DNA of 64,000 bases from contig NZ_CP051206.1 in assembly GCF_012516395.1 (NCBI RefSeq), forward strand, positions 4,965,334 to 5,029,333, given 5' to 3'. The stretch is from Dolichospermum flos-aquae CCAP 1403/13F. GTDB taxonomy: Bacteria > Cyanobacteriota > Cyanobacteriia > Cyanobacteriales > Nostocaceae. Positions 26,630 through 35,352 of this stretch are shown piece after piece. The position numbers were made by a program, and so were the translations under genes. How positions within the stretch are numbered: position 1 is the stretch's first letter; each line of letters opens with the position of its first letter. Below the pieces are notes generated by a model. The model was not told the DNA's origin. It did no database searches and saw only the letters and a list, made by a program, of their open reading frames with translations.

Positions 26630-27568
26630 ATGATTGAGACTAATGTCTCTCGTCGTCAACACGACACATTTCTCCAAGTCGTTCAAAGTTACTACCAGCT
26701 AACCAAACCCCGGATTATTCCCCTACTATTAATTACCACTGCTGGGAGTATGTGGATAGCCGCTAAGGGTGAGGTAGATCCCTGGTTGTTAATTATTACA
26801 ATGATTGGCGGAACTTTAGCAGCAGCCAGCGCCCAAACTATTAACTGTATCTATGATCGAGATATAGATTATGATATGGAGCGGACACGCAACCGCCCCA
26901 TCCCTTCCGGGAAGATCCAATCCCGTGATGCTTTAATTTTTGCGATCGCTCTGGCTGTACTTTCTTTTACCCTCCTCACCGTTTTTGCCAATCTCCTGGC
27001 AGCATTTTTAGCCTTTTCTGGCATCATTTTCTATGTTTTAGTCTATACTCACTGGCTCAAACGCCATACCACTCAAAATATCGTCATTGGTGGTGCAGCA
27101 GGGGCAATTCCCGCTTTAGTCGGTTGGGCAGCAGTGACAGACACTTTAAGCTGGTCTGCGTGGCTAATTTTTGCCATTGTCTTTTTGTGGACACCTCCCC
27201 ATTTTTGGGCTTTGGCTTTAATGATTAGTGATGATTACGCTAAGGTGGGGATACCAATGTTACCTGTGGTAGCGGGTAATAAAGCCACCGTCCGGCAAAT
27301 TTGGTTTTATACGGTGATTACTGTCACTGCGACTATCTTGCTGTTTTATCCCTTACACGCCAGCGGGATTGTCTATGCTGTTATTGCCTTGACTTTAGGG
27401 GGAGTATTTGTCCATAAGTCTTGGCGCTTATTGCAAAATCCCGAAGATAAAACCATAGCGCGGGAATTATTTTTGTATTCCATTTCCTACATGATGCTGT
27501 TGTGTTTGGCAATGGTGGTGGATAGTTTACCCATTACTCATCATTTCCTTGCTCAACTGCATTTGTAA
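26630..27568 (+). CDS. ctaB: Heme o synthase (protoheme IX farnesyltransferase)
   Basis: A 312-residue UbiA-family prenyltransferase with about nine spans. The first Asp-rich motif reads [19 protein letters not shown], fitting NDxxDxxxDxxxxRT; the second is near [21 protein letters not shown] and VGWAAVTD are further family blocks. It attaches a farnesyl group to heme b to give heme o, which CtaA then oxidises. It is co-directional with ctaA and ends at a strong terminator. Confidence 0.95.
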   Translation: MIETNVSRRQHDTFLQVVQSYYQLTKPRIIPLLLITTAGSMWIAAKGEVDPWLLIITMIGGTLAAASAQTINCIYDRDIDYDMERTRNRPIPSGKIQSRDALIFAIALAVLSFTLLTVFANLLAAFLAFSGIIFYVLVYTHWLKRHTTQNIVIGGAAGAIPALVGWAAVTDTLSWSAWLIFAIVFLWTPPHFWALALMISDDYAKVGIPMLPVVAGNKATVRQIWFYTVITVTATILLFYPLHASGIVYAVIALTLGGVFVHKSWRLLQNPEDKTIARELFLYSISYMMLLCLAMVVDSLPITHHFLAQLHL

Positions 27569-27584
27569 TCATGCTCAGGACATA

Positions 27585-27630
27585 GATCCCCGATTTCTTT
27601 GAGAAATCGGGGATCTGATTATTTTTTTTT
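27585..27630 (+). terminator. Rho-independent terminator after ctaB
   Basis: GATCCCCGATTTCT and AGAAATCGGGGATC form a perfect 14-bp stem with a 3-base loop, followed by ATTATTTTTTTTT. It starts 17 bases after the ctaB stop. Confidence 0.85.
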
Positions 27631-27760
27631 TACAAAAAACCCAACAAAAATATACCCAGACGATTTTCTCATCATTTCTTGTATTAGTGCGTTTTGTTAC
27701 GAAATTATTACAGTGGGGAATACCTCACCTCTTTGAGGGGCATACACACCAGAAAATAAT

Positions 27761-27790
27761 TTGCAACTTCTGTTAACAATCTGTTATATT
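27761..27790 (+). promoter_or_regulatory. Possible psb34 promoter
   Basis: TTGCAA (27761) and TTATAT (27784) are separated by 17 bases, resembling -35 and -10 elements of a sigma70-type promoter, about 40 bases before the psb34 start. This is a pattern match only. Confidence 0.4.
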
Positions 27791-27832
27791 TATTTACATA
27801 AGGTTACAAAAAGTAAAAAACGAGGTTCTCGA

Positions 27833-28060
27833 ATGGCTATTTTAATTTCTCTATTGGTTGTTGCTTGGGTAGCAGTTTCCGTTATCGGTTCTCTAGCTTA
27901 TTTCATGGGTGAACAAAGCAAGCCCATTCACGAACGCAATTGGGCTTCTGACAAATTTGCAGCTTTGGCTAAATCTATTACTGGCGTAGATATAGACTAT
28001 ACCCAACGCACACCCGCCTATGCTATTGATGCTTACAACAGCCGCAACTTACCCAGATAG
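27833..28060 (+). CDS. psb34: Photosystem II assembly protein Psb34 (Ssl1498 family)
   Basis: A 75-residue protein. MAILISLLVVAWVAVSVIGS and LAYFMGEQ form a single membrane helix, followed by the conserved SKPIHERNW and a polar tail YTQRTPAYAIDAYNSRNLPR. This matches the Ssl1498 light-harvesting-like family, shown to bind PSII assembly intermediates near CP47. The start is the ATG at 27833 with ACGAGG 7-12 bases upstream; an upstream extension to 27761 is in the putative promoter. It is a single-gene unit between terminators. Confidence 0.85.
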   Translation: MAILISLLVVAWVAVSVIGSLAYFMGEQSKPIHERNWASDKFAALAKSITGVDIDYTQRTPAYAIDAYNSRNLPR

Positions 28061-28096
28061 TATTTACTGGCAATTTGACAAGATGTATATAAAAAT

Positions 28097-28132
28097 AACC
28101 CCCAGCATTGTGACTGGGGGTTTTGCTTTTTT
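28097..28132 (+). terminator. Rho-independent terminator after psb34
   Basis: AACCCCCAG and CTGGGGGTT form a stem with an 8-base loop, followed by TTTGCTTTTTT. It lies 36 bases after the stop. Confidence 0.85.
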
Positions 28133-28165
28133 GTCAGTTGTCAGTTGCTCTTACCTGTTCCCTAA

Positions 28166-29758
28166 TTAAAATGCTGGCCGATAAACGCGATAGTTAATAT
28201 TGGGGAAAATATTATCCATGGACTCGACTTTTTCCAACCAACCACTATCAACTTTACCCACTTTCACATCTTCATAGAGTTTATTAAAGCGCATTAAATG
28301 CGATCGCGTTCTTCTGACTGCATAGGGAACCATTGTTCCTGTCCGCATAATAAACGCCCAGTCAGAAGATTGTGCTAATAACAACTCTCTCGCAGCTTGA
28401 TTGAGTGCTTTTTCCTGTAATTCATCTTCAGCTTCAATTTGGGAAATTTCAATCATCCGTTCCGCAGCTTTGTGCAAATGTGGATAAACCCAAGCATTAG
28501 TATCATTCAACCAATATTCATGAAAACCCTTAAAGCCCCAACTCGACTGAGCAGGACGACATACTTGTTGCTGAGGATTAGCCCGTAAATAATCGGCTAA
28601 ATGGGTCATTTCATAGGTTTTCTGGTCATACCATGACTTACGGAACAGATAATCAATAAACCAAGGACCCTCATACCACCAATGACCAAATAACTCCGCA
28701 TCATAAGGGGAAACAATAATTGGCGGCCGACCCATGATATTGTGTAAATGCCCAGTTTGCTGCTCACGATTATACATAAAGTTAGCAGCGTGTTCTGCCG
28801 CTTTTTCCTTTGCCCAGTAAGGATCATATAGAGCTTTATCGGAAAGACCTAAGCCCCGTCCGGTAATTTTATGATACTTAATGCCAGTATTTTTTCGCTG
28901 ACCATTGGGCATTATATAGGGCTTAATATATTCATATTCCGCTTCCCAACCCAAATCTTTATAAAATTCCCGATATTCGGCTGCACCAGGATAACCCACC
29001 TCAGAAGACCATACTTGCTGAGAAGATTCATGATCTCGACCAAAAGCCGCTACACCCGGTTCAGTAAAAATCGGGGCATAACTACCGAAGCGAGGACGGG
29101 GACGGGCGTATAAAATGCCATGTCCATCAGTGAGGAAATAACGTAAACCAGCATCCGCCAGCATTCGCTCCACACCTTCATAATAGGCGCATTCTGGCAA
29201 CCATATTCCTCTAGGCGCTTGACCAAAGGTTTCCTCATAATGTTCACAAGCTACCTGAATTTGCGCCCATACAGCTTGGGGATACATTTTCATTAATGGT
29301 AAGTAGCCGTGAGTAGCACCACAGGTGATAATTTCTAAATTGTTACTATCTTGGAACTGTTTAAATGCTGTAACTAAATCACCCTGATAACGTTCCCATA
29401 ACTCCCGCGCTTGATTAAATTCAGTTGCATAATGTTCTGCTAAATACCGCAGATGACCATTATGAATATTGCGCTCAGATTCTAGTTCTATAAGCTCTTC
29501 TAGTTGTGATAAGTGAGCATCATAGCGTTCTTGCAATAAAGGATCACGAAGCATAGAAATCAAAGGCGGAGTCATACTCATGGTGAGTTTAAAATCAACG
29601 CCGTCTCGCTTTAAGCCTTCAAATACTTTTAATAAAGGAATGTAAGTTTCAGTAATCGCTTCATACAGCCATTCTTCTTCTAGCACATAATCACTTCCTG
29701 GGTGACGAACGAAGGGCAGATGTGCATGAAGTACAAGCGCGACGTAGCCTATAGCCAT
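28166..29758 (-). CDS. GH57-family 1,4-alpha-glucan branching enzyme-like protein
   Basis: A 530-residue GH57 protein with the DUF1957 C-terminal region. The N-terminal block GYVALVLHAHLPFVRHPG is the family's first conserved region. The nucleophile Glu189 lies in GIWLPECAYY and the acid/base Asp353 in SPYDAELFGHWWYEGP. The C-terminal helical part includes QSSWGFKGFHEYWLND and the tail SMDNIFPNINYRVYRP. Such enzymes form alpha-1,6 branches in glycogen; length matches the branching-enzyme subgroup and not 4-alpha-glucanotransferases. It is transcribed alone. Confidence 0.9.
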   Translation of the reverse strand: MAIGYVALVLHAHLPFVRHPGSDYVLEEEWLYEAITETYIPLLKVFEGLKRDGVDFKLTMSMTPPLISMLRDPLLQERYDAHLSQLEELIELESERNIHNGHLRYLAEHYATEFNQARELWERYQGDLVTAFKQFQDSNNLEIITCGATHGYLPLMKMYPQAVWAQIQVACEHYEETFGQAPRGIWLPECAYYEGVERMLADAGLRYFLTDGHGILYARPRPRFGSYAPIFTEPGVAAFGRDHESSQQVWSSEVGYPGAAEYREFYKDLGWEAEYEYIKPYIMPNGQRKNTGIKYHKITGRGLGLSDKALYDPYWAKEKAAEHAANFMYNREQQTGHLHNIMGRPPIIVSPYDAELFGHWWYEGPWFIDYLFRKSWYDQKTYEMTHLADYLRANPQQQVCRPAQSSWGFKGFHEYWLNDTNAWVYPHLHKAAERMIEISQIEAEDELQEKALNQAARELLLAQSSDWAFIMRTGTMVPYAVRRTRSHLMRFNKLYEDVKVGKVDSGWLEKVESMDNIFPNINYRVYRPAF

Positions 29759-30189
29759 AATATTTTTTATGTGTGGTATTTGGAGGTTACAGACAAAAAA
29801 GTCTGTGTGGGGAAATTAAGAATATTTTAAGACTATATGGGTCATTGGTCATGAATCCTCGGCTAATACTTAATAGAAAAATATTTTGGTCTAGCGCCGC
29901 TTCGCGGAAGTTCAACGGGCGCTTATAAACCGCGTCTACACTTACTTGTGAAATTCCTTAGTCCGTTTTAACGGACTTGAGCTATGAGACAGGGAATTCA
30001 TTCCCTGGCGTATTTGCAAGCTTCCCATATTTGTCTGTTCATGATCAATATAATCATCAATCAAATTCGGAAATAGCCTTTTTTCCTCAATACATAAAAT
30101 GATTAATTTTGACAGTGCATAAATCCTAAATTACTGATTTTCAGTAAATCAAGGTAGAATGTCCTATAAACGTGCTAACTACCAAGATT
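29759..30189. repeat. Intergenic region with dispersed hairpins (29960-30007)
   Basis: This 431-base gap between divergent genes contains GCGCCGCTTCGCGGAAG-like palindromic DNA and two hairpins: AGTCCGTTTTAACGGACT at 29960, identical to one at 22372, and CAGGGAATTCATTCCCTG at 29990. The remainder is AT-rich and should hold the promoters of both flanking genes. No gene is seen. Confidence 0.7.
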
Positions 30190-31959
30190 ATGAGCCTGTG
30201 CATCAATTCTAACTGCCCAAAGCCACAAAATCCCGATAATATCCTTTTTTGTCAAGCCTGTGGCTCGGAAGTCTTGCTACAACAACGTTATCGGGTACAA
30301 TGTCAGTTAGGACGGGGTGGCTTTGGTGTGACTTATGAGATTAACGAAGTCAGAACCAATCAGGCTAAAGTTCTCAAAGTCTTGATTAATAACAACCCTA
30401 AAGCCGTAGAATTATTTAAACAAGAAGCTGATGTTTTAAGTCAACTCCATCATTCCGGTATTCCTCATGTAGAATCAGACGCTTATTTTGAATATTATCC
30501 CTACAATAGCCAAAATCCAATTCATTGTTTGGTAATGGAAAAAGTTGTGGGAGAAGATTTAGAAAAATATATGCAAAAACGTGGTTTGCGTCCTATTAAC
30601 CAAACTACAGCTATAGAGTGGCTAAAAGATCTAATCATTATTTTAGAACAGGTACATAATAAAGACTTTTTTCATCGAGATATTAAACCACCTAATATTA
30701 TGTTGCGGTCTGAAAGTGCCGAATTGGTATTAATTGATTTTGGTACTGTGAGGAAGGTAACATCTACAGTATTTAAACAACAAGGTGGTGTCACAGGAAT
30801 AATTTCCGCAGGTTACACACCCTCAGAACAAATTAACAATAACGCCGTACCTCAATCTGATTTTTTTGCTTTAGGACGGACATTTGTTTATTTACTCACG
30901 GGTAAAGAACCACTTGACCCAATCATGTATGATTCCTATAATGAAAGATTAAATTGGCGGAATCATGCACCACAAATATCATCTATGTTAGCAGATTTAT
31001 TAGATGATATGATGCAGCGTTTATATAAAGATCGTCCTCAAAACTCCCATGAGATTTTGCAAAGAATAGCAGCAATAGAAAAAGCTTTACAATCACCAAA
31101 ACCTCAACCACCAAAACCCCAACCACCAATACCTGCCAATAACCTTAAAACCTTTAGTTTTGAAGTTGTCACCACAGACGCACGGGGAAATATCACCAAC
31201 CGACGCAACGCAAGCGCGAAATACTTTACAGAAGACTTAGGAAATGGTGTGACGTTGGAAATGGTGGAAATCCCAGGGGGAACATTTATCATGGGTTCAC
31301 CGGAAAACGAAGCAGAAAGGTATTCAAACGAAGGTCCCCAACATCAAGTTACTGTTCCCAGTTTCTACATGGGAAAATATGAATTGACACAGGTACAATA
31401 TCAAGCTATCATAGGAACTAACCCTTCCAACTTCAAAGGCGATAACCGCCCTGTTGAAAGAGTTAGTTGGAATAATGCGGTTGAGTTCTGTAAAAAGTTA
31501 AGTCAAAAAACAGGCAAAAACTACAGATTACCCAGTGAAGCAGAATGGGAGTATGCTTGTCGTGCCGGAACTACCACACCATTTTATTTTGGTGAAAGTA
31601 TTACTCCAGATTTGGTAAATTATAATGGTAATTATACTTATGCTTCTGCACCAAAAGGAAAATATCGTCAGCAGACCACAGATGTAGGAACTTTTCCCCC
31701 TAACTCTTTTGGTTTGTACGATATGCACGGTAATGTCTGGGAATGGTGTCAAGATGACTATAAAGATGATTATATAAACGCGCCTACAGATGGCAGTGCT
31801 TTGACAAGTCCAAGCCGGAGCGTTAAGCTGCTGCGCGGTGGTTCGTGGCACTTCACTCCTGAGGATTGCCGTTCTGCTTGTCGCGACCCCTACGATCTCG
31901 GCACCTACGACTACTATATTGGTTTTCGGGTTGTATGTAGTGGTGCGGCGAGGACTTAG
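30190..31959 (+). CDS. Serine/threonine kinase fused to FGE-like (CLec-fold) domain with DGR-type variable C terminus
   Basis: The 589-residue protein begins with a short Zn-ribbon-like segment (CINSNCPKPQ...FCQACGSE). A Hanks kinase follows: GRGGFG (41-46), HRDIKPPN near 162, IDFGTVRK near 183, TPSEQ. A Pro/Gln/Lys linker (~300-320) leads to an FGE-sulfatase domain: MVEIPGGTFIMGS, YRLPSEAEWEYACRAG, YDMHGNVWEWCQDD, LLRGGSW. True FGE needs two active-site Cys residues just after this point; here HFTPEDC keeps at most one, so oxidase activity is unlikely. Residues 554-576 have DGR variable-region features. The start is the ATG at 30190. It may sense ligands through a diversified lectin-like surface. 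Confidence 0.88.
   Translation: MSLCINSNCPKPQNPDNILFCQACGSEVLLQQRYRVQCQLGRGGFGVTYEINEVRTNQAKVLKVLINNNPKAVELFKQEADVLSQLHHSGIPHVESDAYFEYYPYNSQNPIHCLVMEKVVGEDLEKYMQKRGLRPINQTTAIEWLKDLIIILEQVHNKDFFHRDIKPPNIMLRSESAELVLIDFGTVRKVTSTVFKQQGGVTGIISAGYTPSEQINNNAVPQSDFFALGRTFVYLLTGKEPLDPIMYDSYNERLNWRNHAPQISSMLADLLDDMMQRLYKDRPQNSHEILQRIAAIEKALQSPKPQPPKPQPPIPANNLKTFSFEVVTTDARGNITNRRNASAKYFTEDLGNGVTLEMVEIPGGTFIMGSPENEAERYSNEGPQHQVTVPSFYMGKYELTQVQYQAIIGTNPSNFKGDNRPVERVSWNNAVEFCKKLSQKTGKNYRLPSEAEWEYACRAGTTTPFYFGESITPDLVNYNGNYTYASAPKGKYRQQTTDVGTFPPNSFGLYDMHGNVWEWCQDDYKDDYINAPTDGSALTSPSRSVKLLRGGSWHFTPEDCRSACRDPYDLGTYDYYIGFRVVCSGAART
31846..31935 (+). other. Predicted diversity-generating retroelement variable region (VR)
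   Basis: Codons 31849-31917 encode HFTPEDCRSACRDPYDLGTY and DYY. Sixteen of the 23 codons fit NNC or NNT derived from AAC/AAT (CAC, TTC, ACT, GAT, TGT, GAC, CCC, TAC, CTC, GGC, ACC, TAT), while the frame residues Pro-Glu, Cys-Arg-Ser-Ala and Arg are as in known DGR targets. It is followed by ATTGGTTTTCGGGTTGTATG, matching the usual non-mutated end (IMH). This is the codon bias expected of adenine-specific mutagenic retrohoming. The template and reverse transcriptase are not in the window. Confidence 0.72.
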
Positions 31960-32243
31960 TAGCCCTTTACACTCTTGCTCTTTTGCCCTCTTCTCTTTTT
32001 TTCTTTTCCCTTCTTAACCCACCGCCGTTAGGCGGAAAATATTTTTCTACAAAAAGCTGGTTTTGATGTCTGGATTCAGTGTAGCACAGATTTTTTATTT
32101 TGTCTGAATCAGGATTTCCAGGATTTAAGGATTTACAGGATGGAAGAAGGGGTGGGATTTTGAATGTTAGGAAATTCTGTTTATTCAAGATCCCAATATC
32201 CCCGACTTCTTGAAGAAGTCGGGGATATGAAATTTATCTAGAA
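31960..32243. repeat. Intergenic region: hairpins and dispersed GGATT repeat
   Basis: No gene is seen. A small GC hairpin CCGCC-GTTA-GGCGG lies at 32022-32035, about 60 bases after the kinase stop. From 32103 to 32141 runs TCTGAATCAGGATTTCCAGG and GGATTTACAGGATG, a repeat seen widely in Nostocales. At 32196-32228 the palindrome ATATCCCCGACTTCTT/AAGAAGTCGGGGATAT forms a strong hairpin between convergent genes and could stop transcription of rsgA, although there is no T-run. Confidence 0.65.
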
Positions 32244-33401
32244 TCAATCTTCACTGTCTTGATATAAATTTTGTAAGTCTTGCAATTGAGTCTTTCGAGA
32301 AATTCGGCGATATTTTTTACTTTCCAGTTTTGGTTCGTACTGACTCTGACCTTTACCTTTAGATATTAATTTCAGACTTGATTCGGGGTCAGCTTGTTGG
32401 TTAGTCTGGTTTTGATGGGCTAAAGCATCATCCAGAAATTCTAAATAATGCTGATATCGTTCCCAGTCGCCACTCACAGCACAGTCTGGCTCATCCTTAT
32501 GGATACAATCACTAAAGCGACAATGGGCAACAGCTAGGCGTTCTCTTGCTTCTGGGAAATAGTGAATTAACTCTTCAGGGCTACAATCTAAATCAGGTTG
32601 ATTAAAACCGGGAGTATCTGCTAATAACCCACCTGTAGGCATTTCAAATAATTCTACATGACGGGTAGTATGGCGACCACGGGCTAATTTACCGGAAACT
32701 TCCCCCACGCGCAGGTTGATATCGGGAATCAAACTATTAATCAAGCTGGATTTTCCCACACCAGAAGGACCAGCAATCACCGTAATTTTATCCTGCAAAT
32801 ATGTGGCTATTTGGTCAATGTTAATGCTATTTTGAACGCTAATAAATAAAGGTTGATAACCCCAAGCCAGTAAGCGATCGCTAATTTGCTGTTTTTCTTC
32901 TAAAGAAACTAAATCACATTTATTCAAACATAACAGCACATCAACGCCTGTAGACTCAGCCTTAATTAGAAATCTACTCAATTGAATAGGTTCTAAAGGC
33001 GGGTCAGCCACCGCAAAAACCAGGAGAATTTGATTGACATTAGCGATCGCTGGGCGATTTAATTGGCTATGACGGGGTAAAACCTCACCCACAGCCCCTC
33101 GTCCCCCCGCCCAATCTGGTTCTTCCACAATTACGCGATCGCCCACCATCACCTGCTGACCAATCTTTTTTAAGCGCGTTCTTCTTGTGCAGAGGAGGAT
33201 AGGGGGATTGGTGACTGGTGACTGGTGATTGGTGATTGGTGATTGGTGATTGGGAAAAATCTTCTCCCTACTCCCCTGCTCCCCTGCTCCCCTGCTCCCC
33301 TGCTCCCCTGCCTCCTCATCCATCTGTACTCGATAAAAATTCGCCTGTACAGCTAACACCGTACCCAATAACTGTTTAGTAGAAATATTTTCCCCTGTCA
33401 T
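32244..33401 (-). CDS. rsgA: Ribosome small-subunit-dependent GTPase A
   Basis: A circularly permuted GTPase of about 385 residues. G4 comes first (LLCLNKCDLVS), followed by G1 (VIAGPSGVGKSSLINSL), G3 (LLADTPGFNQPD) and the C-terminal Zn site CRFSDCIHKDEPDCAV. It assists late 30S maturation. The start is the ATG at 33401, whose ATGA overlaps the stop of the upstream gene; the longer frame reads through it. Residues ~30-67 (EAGEQGSRGAGEQGSR and NHQSPITNHQSP) are encoded by tandem repeats inserted in frame in the OB domain. Confidence 0.92.
   Translation of the reverse strand: MTGENISTKQLLGTVLAVQANFYRVQMDEEAGEQGSRGAGEQGSREKIFPNHQSPITNHQSPVTNPPILLCTRRTRLKKIGQQVMVGDRVIVEEPDWAGGRGAVGEVLPRHSQLNRPAIANVNQILLVFAVADPPLEPIQLSRFLIKAESTGVDVLLCLNKCDLVSLEEKQQISDRLLAWGYQPLFISVQNSINIDQIATYLQDKITVIAGPSGVGKSSLINSLIPDINLRVGEVSGKLARGRHTTRHVELFEMPTGGLLADTPGFNQPDLDCSPEELIHYFPEARERLAVAHCRFSDCIHKDEPDCAVSGDWERYQHYLEFLDDALAHQNQTNQQADPESSLKLISKGKGQSQYEPKLESKKYRRISRKTQLQDLQNLYQDSED
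33211..33312. repeat. Tandem repeats inside the rsgA coding sequence
   Basis: Plus-strand units GGTGACTGGTGATTGGTGAT (heptamers TGGTGAT) and four or more copies of CTCCCCTG (33275-33311) form a block within rsgA. Both kinds are common intergenic repeats of Nostocales; here they remain in frame. Confidence 0.85.
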
Positions 33402-33655
33402 GCCACAGTAACCGGACGACGGATAACCAGGGAAAAATAGCCAGTACAATCTGTAATTTGTTCCACTTGATAACCAGCCATTGTTAGACTATCAGGAACT
33501 TGTTCTATCGGTTCACCGGGATCTAACCAGACTTCCAACAAATCGCCAGGAGGCATCTTTTCCAGAAATAATTTTGTCCGCACAAAATTAATCGGGCAAG
33601 GAGTACCACGTAAATCGAGTTGAGCATCAGGGGTGAATACAGAAGACCCAATCAT
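33398..33655 (-). CDS. TusA-family sulfurtransferase-like protein
   Basis: An 85-residue TusA-fold protein: [22 protein letters not shown] contains the conserved CPxP-type Cys (Cys20, here CPIN), followed by [20 protein letters not shown]. TusA proteins carry persulfide sulfur, for example in tRNA thiolation. The CPxP motif is altered to CPIN, which occurs in some paralogs. Its ATG overlaps the dnaJ stop by four bases and its stop overlaps the rsgA start by four, so the three genes are translationally coupled. Confidence 0.85.
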   Translation of the reverse strand: MIGSSVFTPDAQLDLRGTPCPINFVRTKLFLEKMPPGDLLEVWLDPGEPIEQVPDSLTMAGYQVEQITDCTGYFSLVIRRPVTVA

Positions 33656-34791
33656 GACTTAAACAAGCCTCCTAAGAATCCTTCTAAACCACCCTTACCA
33701 GTTCTGTCTCCCTTAATTTTAGCCAACTTCTCTAGCAATTCCCGTTCCTCTGGGATGATCTTAGTGGGGATATCAATTAACACCGTCAACAGATGATCAC
33801 CACGACTCACAGGATTACCCAGACGGGGAACACCACGATTTTCCAATTTCATGATTGTATTCGGTTGAGTTCCAGAGGGAATAATTAACTCCACAGGTCC
33901 ATCTACCGTATTTACCTCCAATCGGCAACCTAAAATCGCTTGTAAGTAGCTAATTTTAATTTCCGAGTTAACATTAATGCCCTCACGATGAAATTCTTCA
34001 TCTTCATTGACAAACAAGTAAACGTATAAATCACCTGGAGGACCATTCCGTTGACCCGCATCTCCTTCTTGGGAAATCCGTAGTCTTGTGCCATTGTCCA
34101 CACCGGCGGGAACATTAATTTTCAGTTTCTTTGTAACCTGATTTGCGCCCTTACCATCACAAGCATTACACTTATCTTCCACCACTGTTCCTGTGCCATC
34201 ACAGGTGGGACAAGTTGATACTTGGGTAAAGCTACCAAAAGGAGTTCTTGTTACCCTTCTAACTTGACCTGAGCCGCTACAAGTGCTGCAAGTCCGAGGA
34301 CGAGTTCCTGATTTAGCACCAGAACCATTACAAACTTCACAAGTTTCTAAATGGGAAATGCGAATTTCCTTTTCCCCACCAAATACCGCTTCCCGAAAAT
34401 CTAATTTCAGGTCTAGCCGGAGATCATCACCCCGCACTGGTCCACCACGCCGTCTTTGTTGGGGTTGTCCACCTGGAGCACCAGCAAAGCCGCTGAAAAT
34501 ACTTTCAAAGATATCGGCAAAACCACCCATATCTCCCATATCTTGGAAACCAGCGCCAGCCGCAGCCGCACCGGAAACACCAGCTTCACCAAAGCGGTCG
34601 TAACGAGCGCGAACCTCCGGCTCTGATAGCACTTCGTAGGCGCGGTTAATTTCTTTGAATCGTTCCTCTGCCCCAGATTCTTTATTCACATCTGGGTGAT
34701 ATTTTCGGGCTAGGCGGCGATAAGCCTGTTTAATCTCTTCTTTGTCGGCGTCACGAGAGACACCCAGGGTTTCATAATAGTCTCGGGCCAT
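33652..34791 (-). CDS. dnaJ: Chaperone protein DnaJ (Hsp40, type I)
   Basis: A 379-residue type I DnaJ. The J domain (1-70) contains HPD at residues 32-34. A Gly/Phe-rich segment follows ([20 protein letters not shown]), then four zinc-finger repeats [24 protein letters not shown] and CNACDGKG, and the C-terminal substrate domain. DnaJ delivers substrates to DnaK and stimulates its ATPase. It lies downstream of dnaK on the same strand, separated by 561 bases, unusually far for an operon. Confidence 0.96.
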   Translation of the reverse strand: MARDYYETLGVSRDADKEEIKQAYRRLARKYHPDVNKESGAEERFKEINRAYEVLSEPEVRARYDRFGEAGVSGAAAAGAGFQDMGDMGGFADIFESIFSGFAGAPGGQPQQRRRGGPVRGDDLRLDLKLDFREAVFGGEKEIRISHLETCEVCNGSGAKSGTRPRTCSTCSGSGQVRRVTRTPFGSFTQVSTCPTCDGTGTVVEDKCNACDGKGANQVTKKLKINVPAGVDNGTRLRISQEGDAGQRNGPPGDLYVYLFVNEDEEFHREGINVNSEIKISYLQAILGCRLEVNTVDGPVELIIPSGTQPNTIMKLENRGVPRLGNPVSRGDHLLTVLIDIPTKIIPEERELLEKLAKIKGDRTGKGGLEGFLGGLFKS

Positions 34792-35352
34792 ATAGCAAGG
34801 TTAAGAATTATAAGGAAGCAGAAGTACGGAAAACAGTAACTAATAGGTTTAAGGTAACACTTTAACAAGAATACAGAAATTTAGGAATGCCAATAGCGTG
34901 GGGTCACGCTAAGTCATGCTCTTTAGTTTAATTTTTGTTAATAATTAATTTTACCAATATTTTTTTGCTAGTGTTTGCTCTCACCGATGATTAATCTTTT
35001 ATTATTGTGCTATTCAGATGTCGAAAAACCCACCTCTTGATTATAGGAACTAGCCGTACCATTAAATGTGGAAAACCCGACCTATACTTTTAGTTCTATC
35101 TGTGATACAAGCTCTTGTGTTCCCTGGTAGATGAAGAAAATATATCCTTGCTTCTCTAAATGACTACTTGAGAAACACATTTCTTTACAGTAAATTCATA
35201 CAAGTATTAAATAGATTAGGAGTAACGAATCGCACTGAGACAGCAACCACAGCAGTGCGAGTTGGATGTTGTTAAAATCAGCTTGTGAGTTATTTTCCTG
35301 ATCTAAATTAATGTTGAATTGAGGTATTTGTGTGTTGCTTGAAGCAAGAGGT
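34792..35352. other. 561-base gap between dnaK and dnaJ
   Basis: No open frame or RNA gene is recognisable. An imperfect hairpin CGCACTG...CAGTGCG (about 35230-35261) lies roughly 90 bases after the dnaK stop, and the remainder is AT-rich (several TTTAATTTTTGTT-like tracts). A promoter for dnaJ-tusA-rsgA may lie here. The length suggests dnaJ is not simply co-transcribed with dnaK. Confidence 0.5.

Noticed and set aside
31967-32188. 73-codon minus-strand frame
   Set aside because: It lies over a dispersed GGATT repeat and tract sequence with no family resemblance.
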